This document shows, one piece after another, positions 33,604-42,632 of a stretch of DNA of 44,698 bases. Source of the stretch: Thalassovita litoralis (GTDB lineage: Bacteria > Pseudomonadota > Alphaproteobacteria > Rhodobacterales > Rhodobacteraceae); the NCBI RefSeq assembly GCF_900182725.1, contig NZ_FXTO01000027.1, positions 1 to 44,698 of the forward strand. Reading direction: 5' to 3'. Every line of letters starts with the position of its first letter. Position 1 is the stretch's first letter. Made by a program: the position numbers and the translations under genes. Under the pieces are notes generated by a model, which was not told the origin of the DNA, made no database searches, and saw only the letters and a program-made list of their open reading frames with translations.

Positions 33604-34599
33604 ATGGCGCGCAAAGACCTCCTGAAGAGCGTCATGGCCGGCTCGCCGGAGCAGCCCAAGGATTCCGGTCGCTCTGGATACGCAATGCGCGGTGCTTCGA
33701 AATCGATGAAGGTTTCGATTGATAGCCTTGCGGAGAACTCGAAGCGTCTTCTTGAAGGCGAGACCATTGTCGAGATCGATCCGCAATTGATCGATGTGTC
33801 ATTCGTCTCGGATCGGCTTAGTGATGACGATATTGCGTTCAACGAACTGAAAGCATCGATCGCGGCCGGTCGCCAGGACACACCGGTATTGCTTCGACCG
33901 CATCCAGAAGCAGATGGTCGCTACATGATCGTCTTCGGGCATCGCCGTGTGCGAGTTGCATCGGCGCTCGGCCGTAAGGTTCGCGCAGTTGTAAAGCCGA
34001 TGGACGACGTGGCCCACATTCTTGCTCAAGGGCAGGAGAACACTGCGCGCGCAGATCTCTCATTTATTGAGAAGGCCCTATTTGCGAAGAGCCTTTTGGA
34101 TATGGGGCAAGCAAAGGACGTGATCCAGTCCGCCCTGACCATTGACGGTACTTTGCTTTCGCGCATGCTTTCAGTGGCGCAGAACGTCCCGCGGAACGTC
34201 ATCGAACAGATTGGCCCAGCCAAGCAGATCGGGCGTGATCGTTGGGAGGATTTCAAGAAGTTGGCCTCGGAGCCCAAGAATGAGAAGATCCTCAAAGGAG
34301 CTTTGGAGTTCGACGGTTTTCAGGGTCTCGATAGCGATGCACGCTTCGAGTTCCTGCACAGCAAGCTAGCAGAAGCGGGCAGGGCGCCGAAAAGCCGAAA
34401 AACGCGTGCCACGCCCAAGAAACGTACTTGGACCGCCGGCAAAGGCCGCATCAAAGGCGTCATCGGCCGATCCGGAAAGGCATTCAGCATTTCACTCACG
34501 GCGCAAGACTCGACCGAGTTCGGGGACTTTCTCTCGGGCCGGCTCGATCAGCTGTACAGTGAATTCCTCGCGACGAAAGAGGAGCAGTCAGAACAATGA
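33604..34599 (+). CDS. repB: Plasmid partitioning protein RepB (ParB type)
   Basis: 331 aa from ATG 33604 with AAGGAG upstream; it begins MARKDLL as RepB proteins do. The ParB/Srx domain shows PVLLRPHP and FGHRRVRVA (GHRR at 112-115), then GQENTARADLSFIEKALFA, and a central HTH region DVIQSALTIDGTLLSRML. It binds the plasmid centromere and acts with RepA. The C-terminal dimerisation part is present. A 160-bp gap to repC holds the predicted antisense RNA. Confidence 0.95.
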   Translation: MARKDLLKSVMAGSPEQPKDSGRSGYAMRGASKSMKVSIDSLAENSKRLLEGETIVEIDPQLIDVSFVSDRLSDDDIAFNELKASIAAGRQDTPVLLRPHPEADGRYMIVFGHRRVRVASALGRKVRAVVKPMDDVAHILAQGQENTARADLSFIEKALFAKSLLDMGQAKDVIQSALTIDGTLLSRMLSVAQNVPRNVIEQIGPAKQIGRDRWEDFKKLASEPKNEKILKGALEFDGFQGLDSDARFEFLHSKLAEAGRAPKSRKTRATPKKRTWTAGKGRIKGVIGRSGKAFSISLTAQDSTEFGDFLSGRLDQLYSEFLATKEEQSEQ

Positions 34600-34605
34600 T
34601 CTAGG

Positions 34606-34660
34606 CAAAAGAAAAGCCCCCAAGCAGCGTGGCCTGAGAGCTAATCTGAAAAGTTTGGTC
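34606..34660 (-). ncRNA. Predicted counter-transcribed RNA controlling repC
   Basis: On the minus strand a strong promoter, TTGACA (34690-34695), 17 bp, TATCTT (34667-34672), predicts a start near 34660. A hairpin (34615-34642, about 8-9 pairs including G-U) followed by TTTTCTTTT ends near 34606. The ~55-nt product lies between repB and repC, exactly where repABC plasmids encode the antisense RNA that limits RepC synthesis and sets incompatibility. Predicted from sequence only. Confidence 0.75.
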
Positions 34661-34759
34661 GCTTAGAAGATATCTCTCCCGCGAATCACTGTCAACAAGA
34701 ACGCCACTTCGGCGAACGGCTTTCTTTTGCCTCCACATAACTGGAGGTGAGAAACAGGC

Positions 34760-36040
34760 ATGGAACATACAGGTTGGCGCAAGCCGACACCGGGTCTTGG
34801 CATTGCAGAGCAACTTGCCCAAGCCGGTGAACAGGTAGCTGTACCCAAAACACGAGCCTTCGTGGCAGTGAAGCGGGTGGGGGCCTACATTGGCCTCAAG
34901 GCCGGAGACATGATGCTCCTCGACACGCTCGGAGCGTTTACCCAAGCCCAGGACTGGGAGGAGGGGCAGCGCCCGATCGTCTGGGCGTCAAACGCCTATC
35001 TGATGGAGCAGACCGGGTTCTCGCTGTCCGCGCTGAAACGCCATGCGCGACGGCTGGCCGAGATCGGCGTGATCTCCTTCCAGGACAGCCCAAACGGCAA
35101 GCGATGGGGCCGCAGGGACGCCGAGGGGCGCATCGTCGAGGCCTATGGCTTTGATTTGTCGCCGCTGTCGGCGCGAGTCGAGGAGTTCGAGGAGCTTCAT
35201 ACCGATTTGCAGGTCGAGCGCGAGCTCTGTCAGCGCCTGAAGCGCCAGATCACGGTTGCACGCCGTATGATCCGCGCGCGGATCGAGGCGGCCGTCAGCA
35301 GCGCGCTACGAGGGCCCTGGACTCAATTCACGGGTCTCTTCGAGGAGCTTCTGGACCGGCTTCCGCGCCGCCATGAAACCTCAGAACAGCTTGTGCGGCT
35401 GCTAACATGGTTCAAGGAGCTCCAGGAGCGTGTCGAGGCGGCCTATCTCAAGGCAACGGAGGGTGTCCAGCCTGTGGAAAACACGCCTGAAACCAAGGCA
35501 CAAGTCTTCGAAAAGACTCAAAAAATGAACCCCAGGGAGGCCATTTCTGACCCTCATATACTAATTACAAACCAACTTGATCCTGTAACTCGTAATTCCT
35601 CTGAAAAAGAGGAAGCGGCGGCCGTGGTACCCAATGCTCACACCGAGGATCGGGTTGATAAGGAGCTGGAAGACTGGGTGGCCGAAGTGCGCAAGAAACG
35701 GACGGCGCTCGATCTTCCGACAATCATGCAGGCCTGTCCGGAATTCGCATCCTGGGCGCGCAATCTAGGTGGATTCCTGAAGGATTGGGGCGATCTGCAT
35801 CGGGTTGCGGGGCAACTTAGGCCAATGATCGGGATCTCGGAGCATGCCTGGAACGCGGCGCAGGACAGAATGGGCACTCAAGTGGCAACGGCAGCATTTG
35901 CGCTTGTCTTCGAGAAACACAGCACAGGGGAGGTTTCCTCGCCGGGCGGATATCTGCGCGGCATGGTCGAGAAAGCCGGGGCAGGGGAGTTGCACCTCGA
36001 GCGCAGCTTCTATGGCAGGCTCAGCGGGCAGGCGGCGTGA
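34760..36040 (+). CDS. repC: Plasmid replication initiator RepC
   Basis: 426 aa; begins with the conserved RepC N-terminus (GWRKPTPGL, AFVAVKRVGAYIGLKAGDMMLLDTLGAFT) and has a winged-helix segment QTGFSLSALKRHARRLAEIGVI. The C-terminal domain (DLPTIMQACPEFASWARN and GTQVATAAFALVFEKH) is complete. RepC initiates replication at an origin located inside its own gene. GGAGG lies upstream of the ATG. It follows repB by 160 bp containing the antisense RNA, and it is probably the rate-limiting product of the module. Confidence 0.95.
   Translation: MEHTGWRKPTPGLGIAEQLAQAGEQVAVPKTRAFVAVKRVGAYIGLKAGDMMLLDTLGAFTQAQDWEEGQRPIVWASNAYLMEQTGFSLSALKRHARRLAEIGVISFQDSPNGKRWGRRDAEGRIVEAYGFDLSPLSARVEEFEELHTDLQVERELCQRLKRQITVARRMIRARIEAAVSSALRGPWTQFTGLFEELLDRLPRRHETSEQLVRLLTWFKELQERVEAAYLKATEGVQPVENTPETKAQVFEKTQKMNPREAISDPHILITNQLDPVTRNSSEKEEAAAVVPNAHTEDRVDKELEDWVAEVRKKRTALDLPTIMQACPEFASWARNLGGFLKDWGDLHRVAGQLRPMIGISEHAWNAAQDRMGTQVATAAFALVFEKHSTGEVSSPGGYLRGMVEKAGAGELHLERSFYGRLSGQAA
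35500..35620 (+). other. AT-rich segment inside repC, candidate oriV
   Basis: This stretch of repC is clearly AT-richer than its surroundings (around CTCATATACTAATTACAAAC) and encodes the variable linker between the two RepC domains. In studied repABC plasmids the origin lies in such an AT-rich segment within repC, so it is the best candidate for the unwinding region. Confidence 0.5.
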
Positions 36041-36052
36041 TAGGGCAGGGGG

Positions 36053-37204
36053 TCAGAGACCGGCGGCTTTGGTCAGGTTCACCCGGAACCGGTCGCGACG
36101 GCGCTGGTAGCGCCGGGTCATCTCGGCCGAGGCGTGTCCGAGCTGTTTCTGGACGTAGCGTTCATCAACTTCGGCTGAGCTGGCGAGGCCGGCGCGCAGC
36201 GAGTGTCCGGAGAACAGCGCTAGGCGCTCTTTCTCGGGTAGCTCGGATCGAATGCCTGCGTCCAGGACCGTGCGCTTGATCAGACGGGCGACGTGTTTGT
36301 CGTTCAGTCGCGTCTCCAGAGCCTTCTTACCATCACGGGAGGTGCCGACGAAGACCGGACCGAAGTCGATCTTTGCGAAGTGCAACCATCGCTCGAGCGC
36401 GTGGACGGGGCAGGTCTGGTCCGTTGACCCGCGGCCAATCTCAACCTCGCGCCAGCCGGTCTTGGCGTTCAGCGTCAGGACCGCTCCGTCCTCGAGGATC
36501 TCGACCCAGCCGCCGCTGTCGGGGGTGACATCTTTGCCGTGATCGAGGCTGACGATTTCGGAGCGTCTGAGACCCCCCGCGTATCCTAGGAGCAAGATGG
36601 CCCGGTCGCGCAGCCCGCGTAGATCGAAGCCCAAAGTAGCCACCATGGCGAGAATGTCTTCGGGCAGGATCGCTTCCTTCTGAACCGGGGGGCGGGCATG
36701 TTTGCGCTTGATCCCAGCCAGGACGGTGGCGATGTGGCGGTCTTTTCGATCCAAAGGGAACCCACGCTGCGCGTAGTTCCAGGCAAGTCCGGACAGGCGG
36801 CGGTCTATCGTACTGACGGAAAGAGCAGGGGAGGGGCCTGTCGGCGCGGCCAAGTCAGTCAGGTAGAGGCCGATCATTTCCGGTGATGGAGGCAGCGGGT
36901 CCGTTCCTTTCAGCCTGCACCAGCGCGCAAAATGCTTCCAGTCGGCGGCATAGGCCTTGTTGGTGTTCTCGGCGGTCGAGGCCTTGGCATAGTCGCGGGC
37001 GTTCTCAACCAAGCGATCGAGGGTGCCGGACCCGGCAACATGAGAGGGCAGGGCGATTGAGGCCCCGTCCAGAGTGACTTTCTCGTCTCGCTCGTTCCCG
37101 TTAGGCGCATCATGGGACGCCGAGCTCGAAGTCTCAGCCTCAGGCGTGTCAGATTTCTCGATTTTGGTGCTGCTATTTGTGAGACTATTCATGTATTCGA
37201 GCAT
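36053..37204 (-). CDS. Tyrosine recombinase/integrase
   Basis: 383 aa with an N-terminal SAM-like core-binding domain (ENTNKAYAADWKHFARWC) and a catalytic domain with Arg213 (GLRRSE), Lys248, His334-x2-Arg337 (GHSLRAG), His357 (LGHAS) and nucleophile Tyr366 (TRRYQ), so it should be active. A second ATG at 37192 is possible; neither has a clear ribosome site. It is convergent with repC (12-bp gap). Such recombinases next to repABC may resolve plasmid dimers. A 12-7-12 inverted repeat immediately upstream is a candidate crossover site. Confidence 0.93.
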   Translation of the reverse strand: MLEYMNSLTNSSTKIEKSDTPEAETSSSASHDAPNGNERDEKVTLDGASIALPSHVAGSGTLDRLVENARDYAKASTAENTNKAYAADWKHFARWCRLKGTDPLPPSPEMIGLYLTDLAAPTGPSPALSVSTIDRRLSGLAWNYAQRGFPLDRKDRHIATVLAGIKRKHARPPVQKEAILPEDILAMVATLGFDLRGLRDRAILLLGYAGGLRRSEIVSLDHGKDVTPDSGGWVEILEDGAVLTLNAKTGWREVEIGRGSTDQTCPVHALERWLHFAKIDFGPVFVGTSRDGKKALETRLNDKHVARLIKRTVLDAGIRSELPEKERLALFSGHSLRAGLASSAEVDERYVQKQLGHASAEMTRRYQRRRDRFRVNLTKAAGL

Positions 37205-37212
37205 ATCATGAT

Positions 37213-37243
37213 TACGTCCGATAATGCAAACTTATTGGACTTA
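37213..37243. promoter_or_regulatory. Candidate crossover site for the adjacent tyrosine recombinase
   Basis: TACGTCCGATAA (37213-37224) and TTATTGGACTTA (37232-37243) are inverted arms matching at 10 of 12 positions around a 7-bp spacer, TGCAAAC. This geometry is that of dif/lox-type core sites. It lies 9 bp upstream of the recombinase start, so it could also be an operator for that gene. Confidence 0.5.
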
Positions 37244-37318
37244 GCGTGGAGCCGCAGGGTGGGGCGGTTTGCACATCATATTGTGGACGAAAGCGCCGCC
37301 ACGGGATAGTCTTGTGGC

Positions 37319-38272
37319 ATGACATACCAGCCCGCCAAGATCTCCAACGACCTGAGCACCCTACCGCAGCTGCCGGGCTGGGTCACCTCCGGACGTGCGG
37401 AAACCCTTGAAACTGTGGCCTTTCGATCGGGGGCGGCGCTGACGGTGCTCGATCAACTGATCAGCGATCCCAGGCATGGCGTGCCGCTGAAACTACTGGC
37501 CAACCGACTGGCGCTGAGTGCCGCAGTGGCGACCTCGAAACTGGAAGGACGGCTGGTGCGGGAAGTCGATATCCGCGATGCCTACCATCTGACGCCGCCG
37601 GGCGAGGCGCGCGGTCCCGATGGCGATCTGCTGGCCTTCTGGCGCGAGGCGGTGCGGCTTCGGCTGAATGGACCCGGCGAGATCGCAGACCTGATCGGGC
37701 CCGACCGCGCGGAGGATGTGGCCGGTTGGTTGGACGCCGGGCAAGATCGGGCCCGGACTCATGGGCCTCTGGCGGGATGCGTGGCCGTCCTGCGTGCCGT
37801 TTTGGAGACCGATGACCGAGGAGAGCGGGTCGCTTGCTTGCTGTCCGATGTCGTCCTGGCGCGGGCCCTGAACTGGAAGGTGGTGTTACCGGTTACGGCG
37901 CAGCGGCTGACGAAGGCCGCATTGCGCGACCTGACAGCAGAAGGGCAAAGGGCCGAGCTGGCAGTCCAGGCGCGGATCCTCGAGTCCATCGAGGCTGTGA
38001 TCCGGCTGGCGCGGGATCTCGCCCGCCGCGCCGAGGCACTTCGCACCGTCGCGCCGAAGCTCCGGGCGAAGGGATCGGATGCCGCGGTCGAGCTGTTCCT
38101 GACCGAGGATGCGGTGTTGCCTGCGTGGATGCTGTCGCCGCGTATCCGCGGAACAACGATCCCCATGACCGATCGCGCCGCGCGGCGGTTCTGCGATCGA
38201 TTGGTCGAACTGGGCGTGGCACGGGAGCTAACCGGACGGCCGACCTTCCGGCTCTATGGGATCGCGCCATGA
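37319..38272 (+). CDS. DUF1403 family protein
   Basis: 317 aa, rich in Ala, Arg and Leu and mostly helical. It matches the DUF1403 family (LPGWVTSGRAETLE at the start, FRSGAALTVLDQL, and RTHGPLAGCVAVLRAVLE) found mostly on rhizobial and rhodobacterial plasmids, usually next to an scpB gene. Its stop overlaps the scpB start as ATGA, so the two are coupled. Function unknown; the steady pairing with ScpB suggests a role in plasmid condensation or maintenance. Confidence 0.85.
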   Translation: MTYQPAKISNDLSTLPQLPGWVTSGRAETLETVAFRSGAALTVLDQLISDPRHGVPLKLLANRLALSAAVATSKLEGRLVREVDIRDAYHLTPPGEARGPDGDLLAFWREAVRLRLNGPGEIADLIGPDRAEDVAGWLDAGQDRARTHGPLAGCVAVLRAVLETDDRGERVACLLSDVVLARALNWKVVLPVTAQRLTKAALRDLTAEGQRAELAVQARILESIEAVIRLARDLARRAEALRTVAPKLRAKGSDAAVELFLTEDAVLPAWMLSPRIRGTTIPMTDRAARRFCDRLVELGVARELTGRPTFRLYGIAP

Positions 38273-38874
38273 CGACCGCGACCCGGAAACGGAAACCGGT
38301 GGACGAGGGAGGCGCCGGCTTTGACCGGGAGCTCGATGATCTGCCGCAAGAGTTGCGCTGGCGCGAATGGATGGGGCGGGTCGAAGCGGTGCTGTTCGCC
38401 AGTGCCTCGCCGGTTGGCCGCGACGATCTCGCGCGCGTGGTGGGGCAGGGGGCCTCGGTCGAGATGCTGATCGAAGACATCCAGGCCGAGTTGACCGGCC
38501 GTCCCTACGAACTGGTTCAGGTCGCCGGCGGCTGGATGTTTCGCACCAGGACGCAGTTTGCAGATGCCATCAAGGCGGCTGCCGATATTGGCGACCAGAC
38601 GCTCGCCTTCACCGAGATGGAGATGGGGGTGCTCTGCGCCATCGCCTATCATCAGCCGATCGACCGCGCCGGCTTGGCCGACATTTTCGGCAAGGAGGTC
38701 AGCCGCGATCTTCTGGCCCGGCTGCGGTACAAGGATCTAATCGCCAGCGGGCCGCGGTCGCCGCGTCCTGGGGCGCCGCATACTTTTGTCACAACCGAGA
38801 CGTTTATGGTGACGTTCGATCTGCAGAGCCTGCGGGATCTGCCGGAATTGGAGCTGGTTCAACACCCAGCCTAA
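38269..38874 (+). CDS. scpB: ScpB-like segregation and condensation protein
   Basis: 201 aa from ATG 38269. It has two winged-helix domains of ScpB: LRWREWMGRVEAVLFASASPV with VEMLIEDIQAEL, and LAFTEMEMGVLCAIAYHQPI with GLADIFGKEVSRDLLARL. ScpB normally bridges ScpA and SMC. No scpA or smc is present here, so this is a plasmid-borne accessory copy. Four-base overlap with the DUF1403 gene. Confidence 0.85.
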   Translation: MTTATRKRKPVDEGGAGFDRELDDLPQELRWREWMGRVEAVLFASASPVGRDDLARVVGQGASVEMLIEDIQAELTGRPYELVQVAGGWMFRTRTQFADAIKAAADIGDQTLAFTEMEMGVLCAIAYHQPIDRAGLADIFGKEVSRDLLARLRYKDLIASGPRSPRPGAPHTFVTTETFMVTFDLQSLRDLPELELVQHPA

Positions 38875-38981
38875 TCGGCTTCGCTCAAGCAAACTGCCAT
38901 GTCCTACATGTTGTAGTCTGCGCCTTACGAAACGCTGATTGAAGTGCTATCTCTGTCATATGGAAGGTACGGGTCATTGGC

Positions 38982-40316
38982 GTGAACAAGAAGATTACTG
39001 CCAGTCAGCGAATTGGCGAAATCGGGGAGAAGGCGGCAAATCTTCAATTCTTGCGAATTGGGTTCCAATTCGATGGGCGGTCACGTCTGGAAGCGGGTAT
39101 CGACGGCATCGCTGAGGTGATGGACGATGATCAACCGACAGCGAAGATGATTGCCGTGCAGGTTAAGGCTACCGAGAGCGGCAGCTATTCTGGAGAGACT
39201 GATGCCGGGTTCTCCTATCGTGTCCGCGCTTCGGACTTTGATTATTGGCGCGGCTCCAACCTACCCGTAATTCTCGTTCTCTACAGGCAATCGGATGACA
39301 CGTTCTTTTGGAAGTCGCTCGAAAACCTCGTTGGCGAGGCCGAACGCACATTGCAGTTCGACAAAGAGCGCGACGTCTTGGACGGACGTGCGAAGGATCG
39401 CCTCGCTGCCCTGACTGTCGCCAAGCAAGGACACGGCTACTATGTCCCGCCACTTGGGGGAGGGGAGGAAGCGATCATCAACATGGTGCCATTGCAGCTT
39501 CCTGAGGAAATCTTCGTCGCACAGACTCAGCTCTCCACCCAGAAGGCGCTCGCCCGGATGAACAAGGTCCGGGAAGACCAGCGGTACGATTGGATGATCG
39601 ATGAAACCTCGCTTTGGACATTCTGCGACCCACTAACCACACCCGTTCGCGACTTGGTCGAACGGGATCAGGTCGAACGGATCGAAACCGACTTTCTGGC
39701 GCAACACGACGCCGTAGATCAGCAGCACAAATTTGCGGGCCTGTTGCGACATACTCTGGCGCATGACTTTCGGGACTTGCTTGGGTGGGACCGAAAGAAA
39801 AAACAGTTCTACTTCTTGCCAACACCTGGAAGCGTCGCGCGCAAGTTCCGCTATCTTGGCGCGAAGCAGAAGACGCAGGCCGACGTTGTCAGCGTCTATC
39901 AGAAGTCAAAGGGGGAGGGGCCCGTCGACTATGTACGGCACCATTCATTCCACCCTCGGTTCGAGCGCTTGGCGGATAAATGGTACCTGATCGTCAACCC
40001 ATCCTACTACTTCACTTCAGATGGAGAACGCGCGCTCAACTATCCGGATGCCTTGTTGTCCGGCAAGAAACGCCTCGACACGAACAGCACAGTTCGAGGC
40101 CAGGTGATCATGTGGCATCGATTGCTATCGGGTATGGATTTTGAAGATGCCGGCGAACTGCTGACGCCCGACACCAAGACGGATCGCATCATCAAGTTCG
40201 GTCTTCCGCCTTCCGTCGAACTGCCAAAGAGCGTGCCCGAGGATGTGTGGGGCGCGAAGGCGCAGAAGTCGAAGAAGCCACCCCACTCCGATGAACAAGG
40301 CAGCTTCGACCTATGA
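38982..40316 (+). CDS. DREN-APAZ: DUF4365 (PD-(D/E)XK) nuclease fused to an APAZ domain
   Basis: 444 aa, start GTG 38982 (no better in-frame codon upstream). The N-terminal ~160 residues are a DUF4365 domain of the PD-(D/E)XK nuclease fold: Glu13/Glu16 in [10 protein letters not shown], Asp41 in GIDGIAEV, and Gln60-Val-Lys62 in IAVQVKAT. The rest has APAZ features, including [13 protein letters not shown] and [11 protein letters not shown], the domain that pairs with short Argonautes in place of their missing N-PAZ half. The gene overlaps the Argonaute gene by ATGA. In characterised SPARDA systems this nuclease is triggered by guide-directed target DNA recognition and degrades DNA and RNA indiscriminately, killing or arresting the cell. 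Function here is inferred from family and gene order. Confidence 0.9.
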   Translation: MNKKITASQRIGEIGEKAANLQFLRIGFQFDGRSRLEAGIDGIAEVMDDDQPTAKMIAVQVKATESGSYSGETDAGFSYRVRASDFDYWRGSNLPVILVLYRQSDDTFFWKSLENLVGEAERTLQFDKERDVLDGRAKDRLAALTVAKQGHGYYVPPLGGGEEAIINMVPLQLPEEIFVAQTQLSTQKALARMNKVREDQRYDWMIDETSLWTFCDPLTTPVRDLVERDQVERIETDFLAQHDAVDQQHKFAGLLRHTLAHDFRDLLGWDRKKKQFYFLPTPGSVARKFRYLGAKQKTQADVVSVYQKSKGEGPVDYVRHHSFHPRFERLADKWYLIVNPSYYFTSDGERALNYPDALLSGKKRLDTNSTVRGQVIMWHRLLSGMDFEDAGELLTPDTKTDRIIKFGLPPSVELPKSVPEDVWGAKAQKSKKPPHSDEQGSFDL

Positions 40317-41788
40317 GCGACTTCAAGACCAAAATCTTCCCGGAGCCCGAACTGGAGTTTGGCGACCAACACCATCATCCTGATCCGCGATTAGGGTTGC
40401 TACAGGCGGGCCCACTGCAAACGAACCTGGGGGACACCATCAAAGTCGGCGTTGTTGGCAGCGCTCTTACCGTCGAAAAATCAGGCGAATTTCTGGATGC
40501 GATCAAAGATGGGTTCGAGGGGAAGACCGAAAAGCACCCGAACCTGCACCCGGACTTTCCCGGGTTGAGAAATCAGAACCCCTATCGGTGCCGGTTCGAA
40601 ATGGTGGCTGCCGACGTCGGTCTGCTGACGAAAGGTCAGATCGAGAAGATTGCCAAGGAACCGAGCGATGCGCGTGCTGTGGAGATGGCGGTCGATGCAG
40701 TTATGGAGCAACTGGAAAAGCTTGAGGCGCATCATGAACGGCCAGACGTGGTCATGGTTTCGCTCCCTGTCAAGCTGATCGAACGAGTCTGGAGAAACGA
40801 GCAGGCGCGCGATGACGAGGTCGTAGAGGACAAAGCGGCCGAGGCGAAAGCTGGTAAGGAAACCTCTCCGAACTTCCGCGGTTTGCTCAAGGCCAGAGCG
40901 ATGAATCTCAGATTCTCAATTCAGATTGTCTGGGAGGATGTCATCAACCCCGATGCCAAGATCCCTCGCAAGATCAAGGAGAACTCTGACCGCCAAACCC
41001 AAGATCGAGCTGATCTCGCATGGAACCTTATGACAACGCTCTACTACAAGGGCAGCGGCAAGGTGCCCTGGCGCAGATTGCCGGAAGAAGGCGAGTTCAC
41101 CGCCTGTTACATTGGCATCAGCTTCTTCAAGGATGCCGAAACCGACGAGATATGGACCAGTGCTGCGCAAATGTTCGACGAGCGGGGCAGAGGGTTCATT
41201 CTTAGAGGCGGTCCTGCGCAGTCAGAGTCGCGGGGTCGCCACCCGTTCCTCACTATCGATGAGGCTCACAAGCTCACCGAGAGTGCCTTGGCCGCCTACA
41301 AGTCGGTCCATAGAACGATGCCGGCACGCGTGATCGTCATGAAGACGTCGCGCTTTCGCGAGGACGAGGCCGAGGGTGTTGGTAAGGCGCTCGACGAGGC
41401 AGGTGTGGAACTGCGCGATCTCGTTTGGATTCATGAGAGCTATTCAGTCAAGGTGCTGCGCGACGGCGACTTCCCTGTCCTCCGCGGCACCTTCGTTGAA
41501 CTGGACGGCAATGGGCTGCTCTATACCAACGGCAGCATTCCCTACTATGGGACCTATCCTGGCCTCTATGTCCCGAATCCCCTGTTGCTCTGTCCGCACC
41601 CGCAAAGCGAGAGCACGATCGAACAGATTGCGAAGGAAGTTTTCAGCCTCACGAAGGTGAACTGGAACTCGACCCAGATGAACCAACGCTTGCCGATTCC
41701 GATCCGAGCAGCGCGTAAGGTCGGTGACGTGTTGAAATACGTTCCCTCGGGGCAAAAGGTCAGCAGTGACTATCGGAAGTACATTTAG
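40313..41788 (+). CDS. Short prokaryotic Argonaute (MID-PIWI), catalytically inactive
   Basis: 491 aa with only the MID and PIWI half of Argonaute. The MID part includes [19 protein letters not shown] (about 192-210). The PIWI domain begins near CYIGISFF (265-272) and ends with [10 protein letters not shown] and [19 protein letters not shown]. The DEDX slicer acids are lost: the first position is Ser in IGIS, and MKTSRF (343-348) replaces the usual Asp motif. Short Argonautes of this kind use a small guide to recognise invading nucleic acid and then activate their partner. ATG overlaps the DREN-APAZ stop, giving equal production, consistent with the known 1:1 complex. Confidence 0.93.
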   Translation: MSDFKTKIFPEPELEFGDQHHHPDPRLGLLQAGPLQTNLGDTIKVGVVGSALTVEKSGEFLDAIKDGFEGKTEKHPNLHPDFPGLRNQNPYRCRFEMVAADVGLLTKGQIEKIAKEPSDARAVEMAVDAVMEQLEKLEAHHERPDVVMVSLPVKLIERVWRNEQARDDEVVEDKAAEAKAGKETSPNFRGLLKARAMNLRFSIQIVWEDVINPDAKIPRKIKENSDRQTQDRADLAWNLMTTLYYKGSGKVPWRRLPEEGEFTACYIGISFFKDAETDEIWTSAAQMFDERGRGFILRGGPAQSESRGRHPFLTIDEAHKLTESALAAYKSVHRTMPARVIVMKTSRFREDEAEGVGKALDEAGVELRDLVWIHESYSVKVLRDGDFPVLRGTFVELDGNGLLYTNGSIPYYGTYPGLYVPNPLLLCPHPQSESTIEQIAKEVFSLTKVNWNSTQMNQRLPIPIRAARKVGDVLKYVPSGQKVSSDYRKYI

Positions 41789-41908
41789 AAGTTGCACACC
41801 GAGCACGCCGTCGGCTCCATGGATGCTGTTAAGAGCATCTGATCGTCGTTCCTCGAAGCTCCCGAGTTTCCAGCGGATCTTTTTTCGGCAAGTGACTTCT
41901 CTGGCGTT
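41789..41908 (+). other. Gap after the Argonaute gene
   Basis: No gene is seen. A 6-bp stem GATGCT / AGCATC (41822-41839) could be a weak transcription stop for the Argonaute operon, but no T tract follows. Confidence 0.3.
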
Positions 41909-42002
41909 TGATATATAAAAGCACATCATGCGCATGCCTTGATGTAGAACTCCACATCAATCTTGAAGTCTCCTTCAGTGAGTGATATGTTTATGCATAT
42001 CA
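41909..42002 (+). promoter_or_regulatory. hipBA promoter with three HipB-type operators
   Basis: Three 20-bp inverted repeats of one type, TGATRT-N8-AYATCA, lie at 41909-41928, 41940-41959 and 41983-42002. The second has perfect 7-bp arms (TTGATGT / ACATCAA when extended by one base). A promoter TTGAAG (41963-41968), 17 bp, TATGTT (41986-41991) has its -10 inside the third operator. Multiple 20-bp operators are typical of HipB autoregulation. Confidence 0.75.
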
Positions 42003-42032
42003 TAAATGGTAGAGGAAGCAGCAAGATAGATC

Positions 42033-42632
42033 ATGGGTTACGCAACGGAGCACATTGCAGAGTCGCTCAAAGCCGCGCGGGAACGCAAGGGGCTCTCTCA
42101 GCGCGCGCTTAGTGCGAAGGCGGGGGTTCCACAGAGCCACATCTCCAAGATCGAGAACGGGGCGGTCGATCTGCGTCTGTCCAGCCTGGTCGAGCTTGCA
42201 CGTGTACTTGATCTGGAATTGACTCTGGTCCCGCGCAAGAAGCTGCCTGCCGTTCGGGCGATCATTCGCGGTGATGATGATGGTCACCGTGACGTTCAGA
42301 GCGCGCGTAAGGCAACGAACCTATTGCAGCGCCTTGATGACCAGATAGCAGCGCTTCCCAGTGAAACGCTCTCTGAGATTGTCGTTCAGGAGTTGCAGCG
42401 CCGGGCGCGCGAATTGATGCACTTCAAGCTTTCAGCCGATGATCTTGTTCAGTTGCAAGAAGCCTCTGCTGCCATGCAGGAGTTCCTGAGCGATCCGCGC
42501 AACTTGGAAGCGGTCGAGCAGGCGCAGAGCCAGTTGCGCATGTTGCGCAACGCACTCGCCCATGGCGCGGGTGTATCTGCACCATCCTTGCCGCGTCCGG
42601 CCTATCGTCTGGACGGTGACGATCGTGGCTGA
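42033..42632 (+). CDS. hipB: HipB-like antitoxin (XRE helix-turn-helix)
   Basis: 199 aa. N-terminal HTH_XRE domain (residues ~6-62: LKAARERKGLSQRALSAKAGVPQSHISKIENG), then LARVLDLELTLVPR. The remaining ~120 residues form a helical extension (QLQEASAAMQEFLSD, EQAQSQLRMLRNALAHG) much longer than in E. coli HipB (88 aa). It should bind the three operators upstream and hold HipA inactive. It overlaps hipA by 8 bp. Confidence 0.88.
   Translation: MGYATEHIAESLKAARERKGLSQRALSAKAGVPQSHISKIENGAVDLRLSSLVELARVLDLELTLVPRKKLPAVRAIIRGDDDGHRDVQSARKATNLLQRLDDQIAALPSETLSEIVVQELQRRARELMHFKLSADDLVQLQEASAAMQEFLSDPRNLEAVEQAQSQLRMLRNALAHGAGVSAPSLPRPAYRLDGDDRG

Noticed and set aside
38982-40316. Interpretation as a stand-alone Mrr-like restriction enzyme
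   Set aside because: No methyltransferase nearby, and the gene overlaps a short Argonaute and carries an APAZ-like C-terminal half, so the Argonaute-effector reading explains more.
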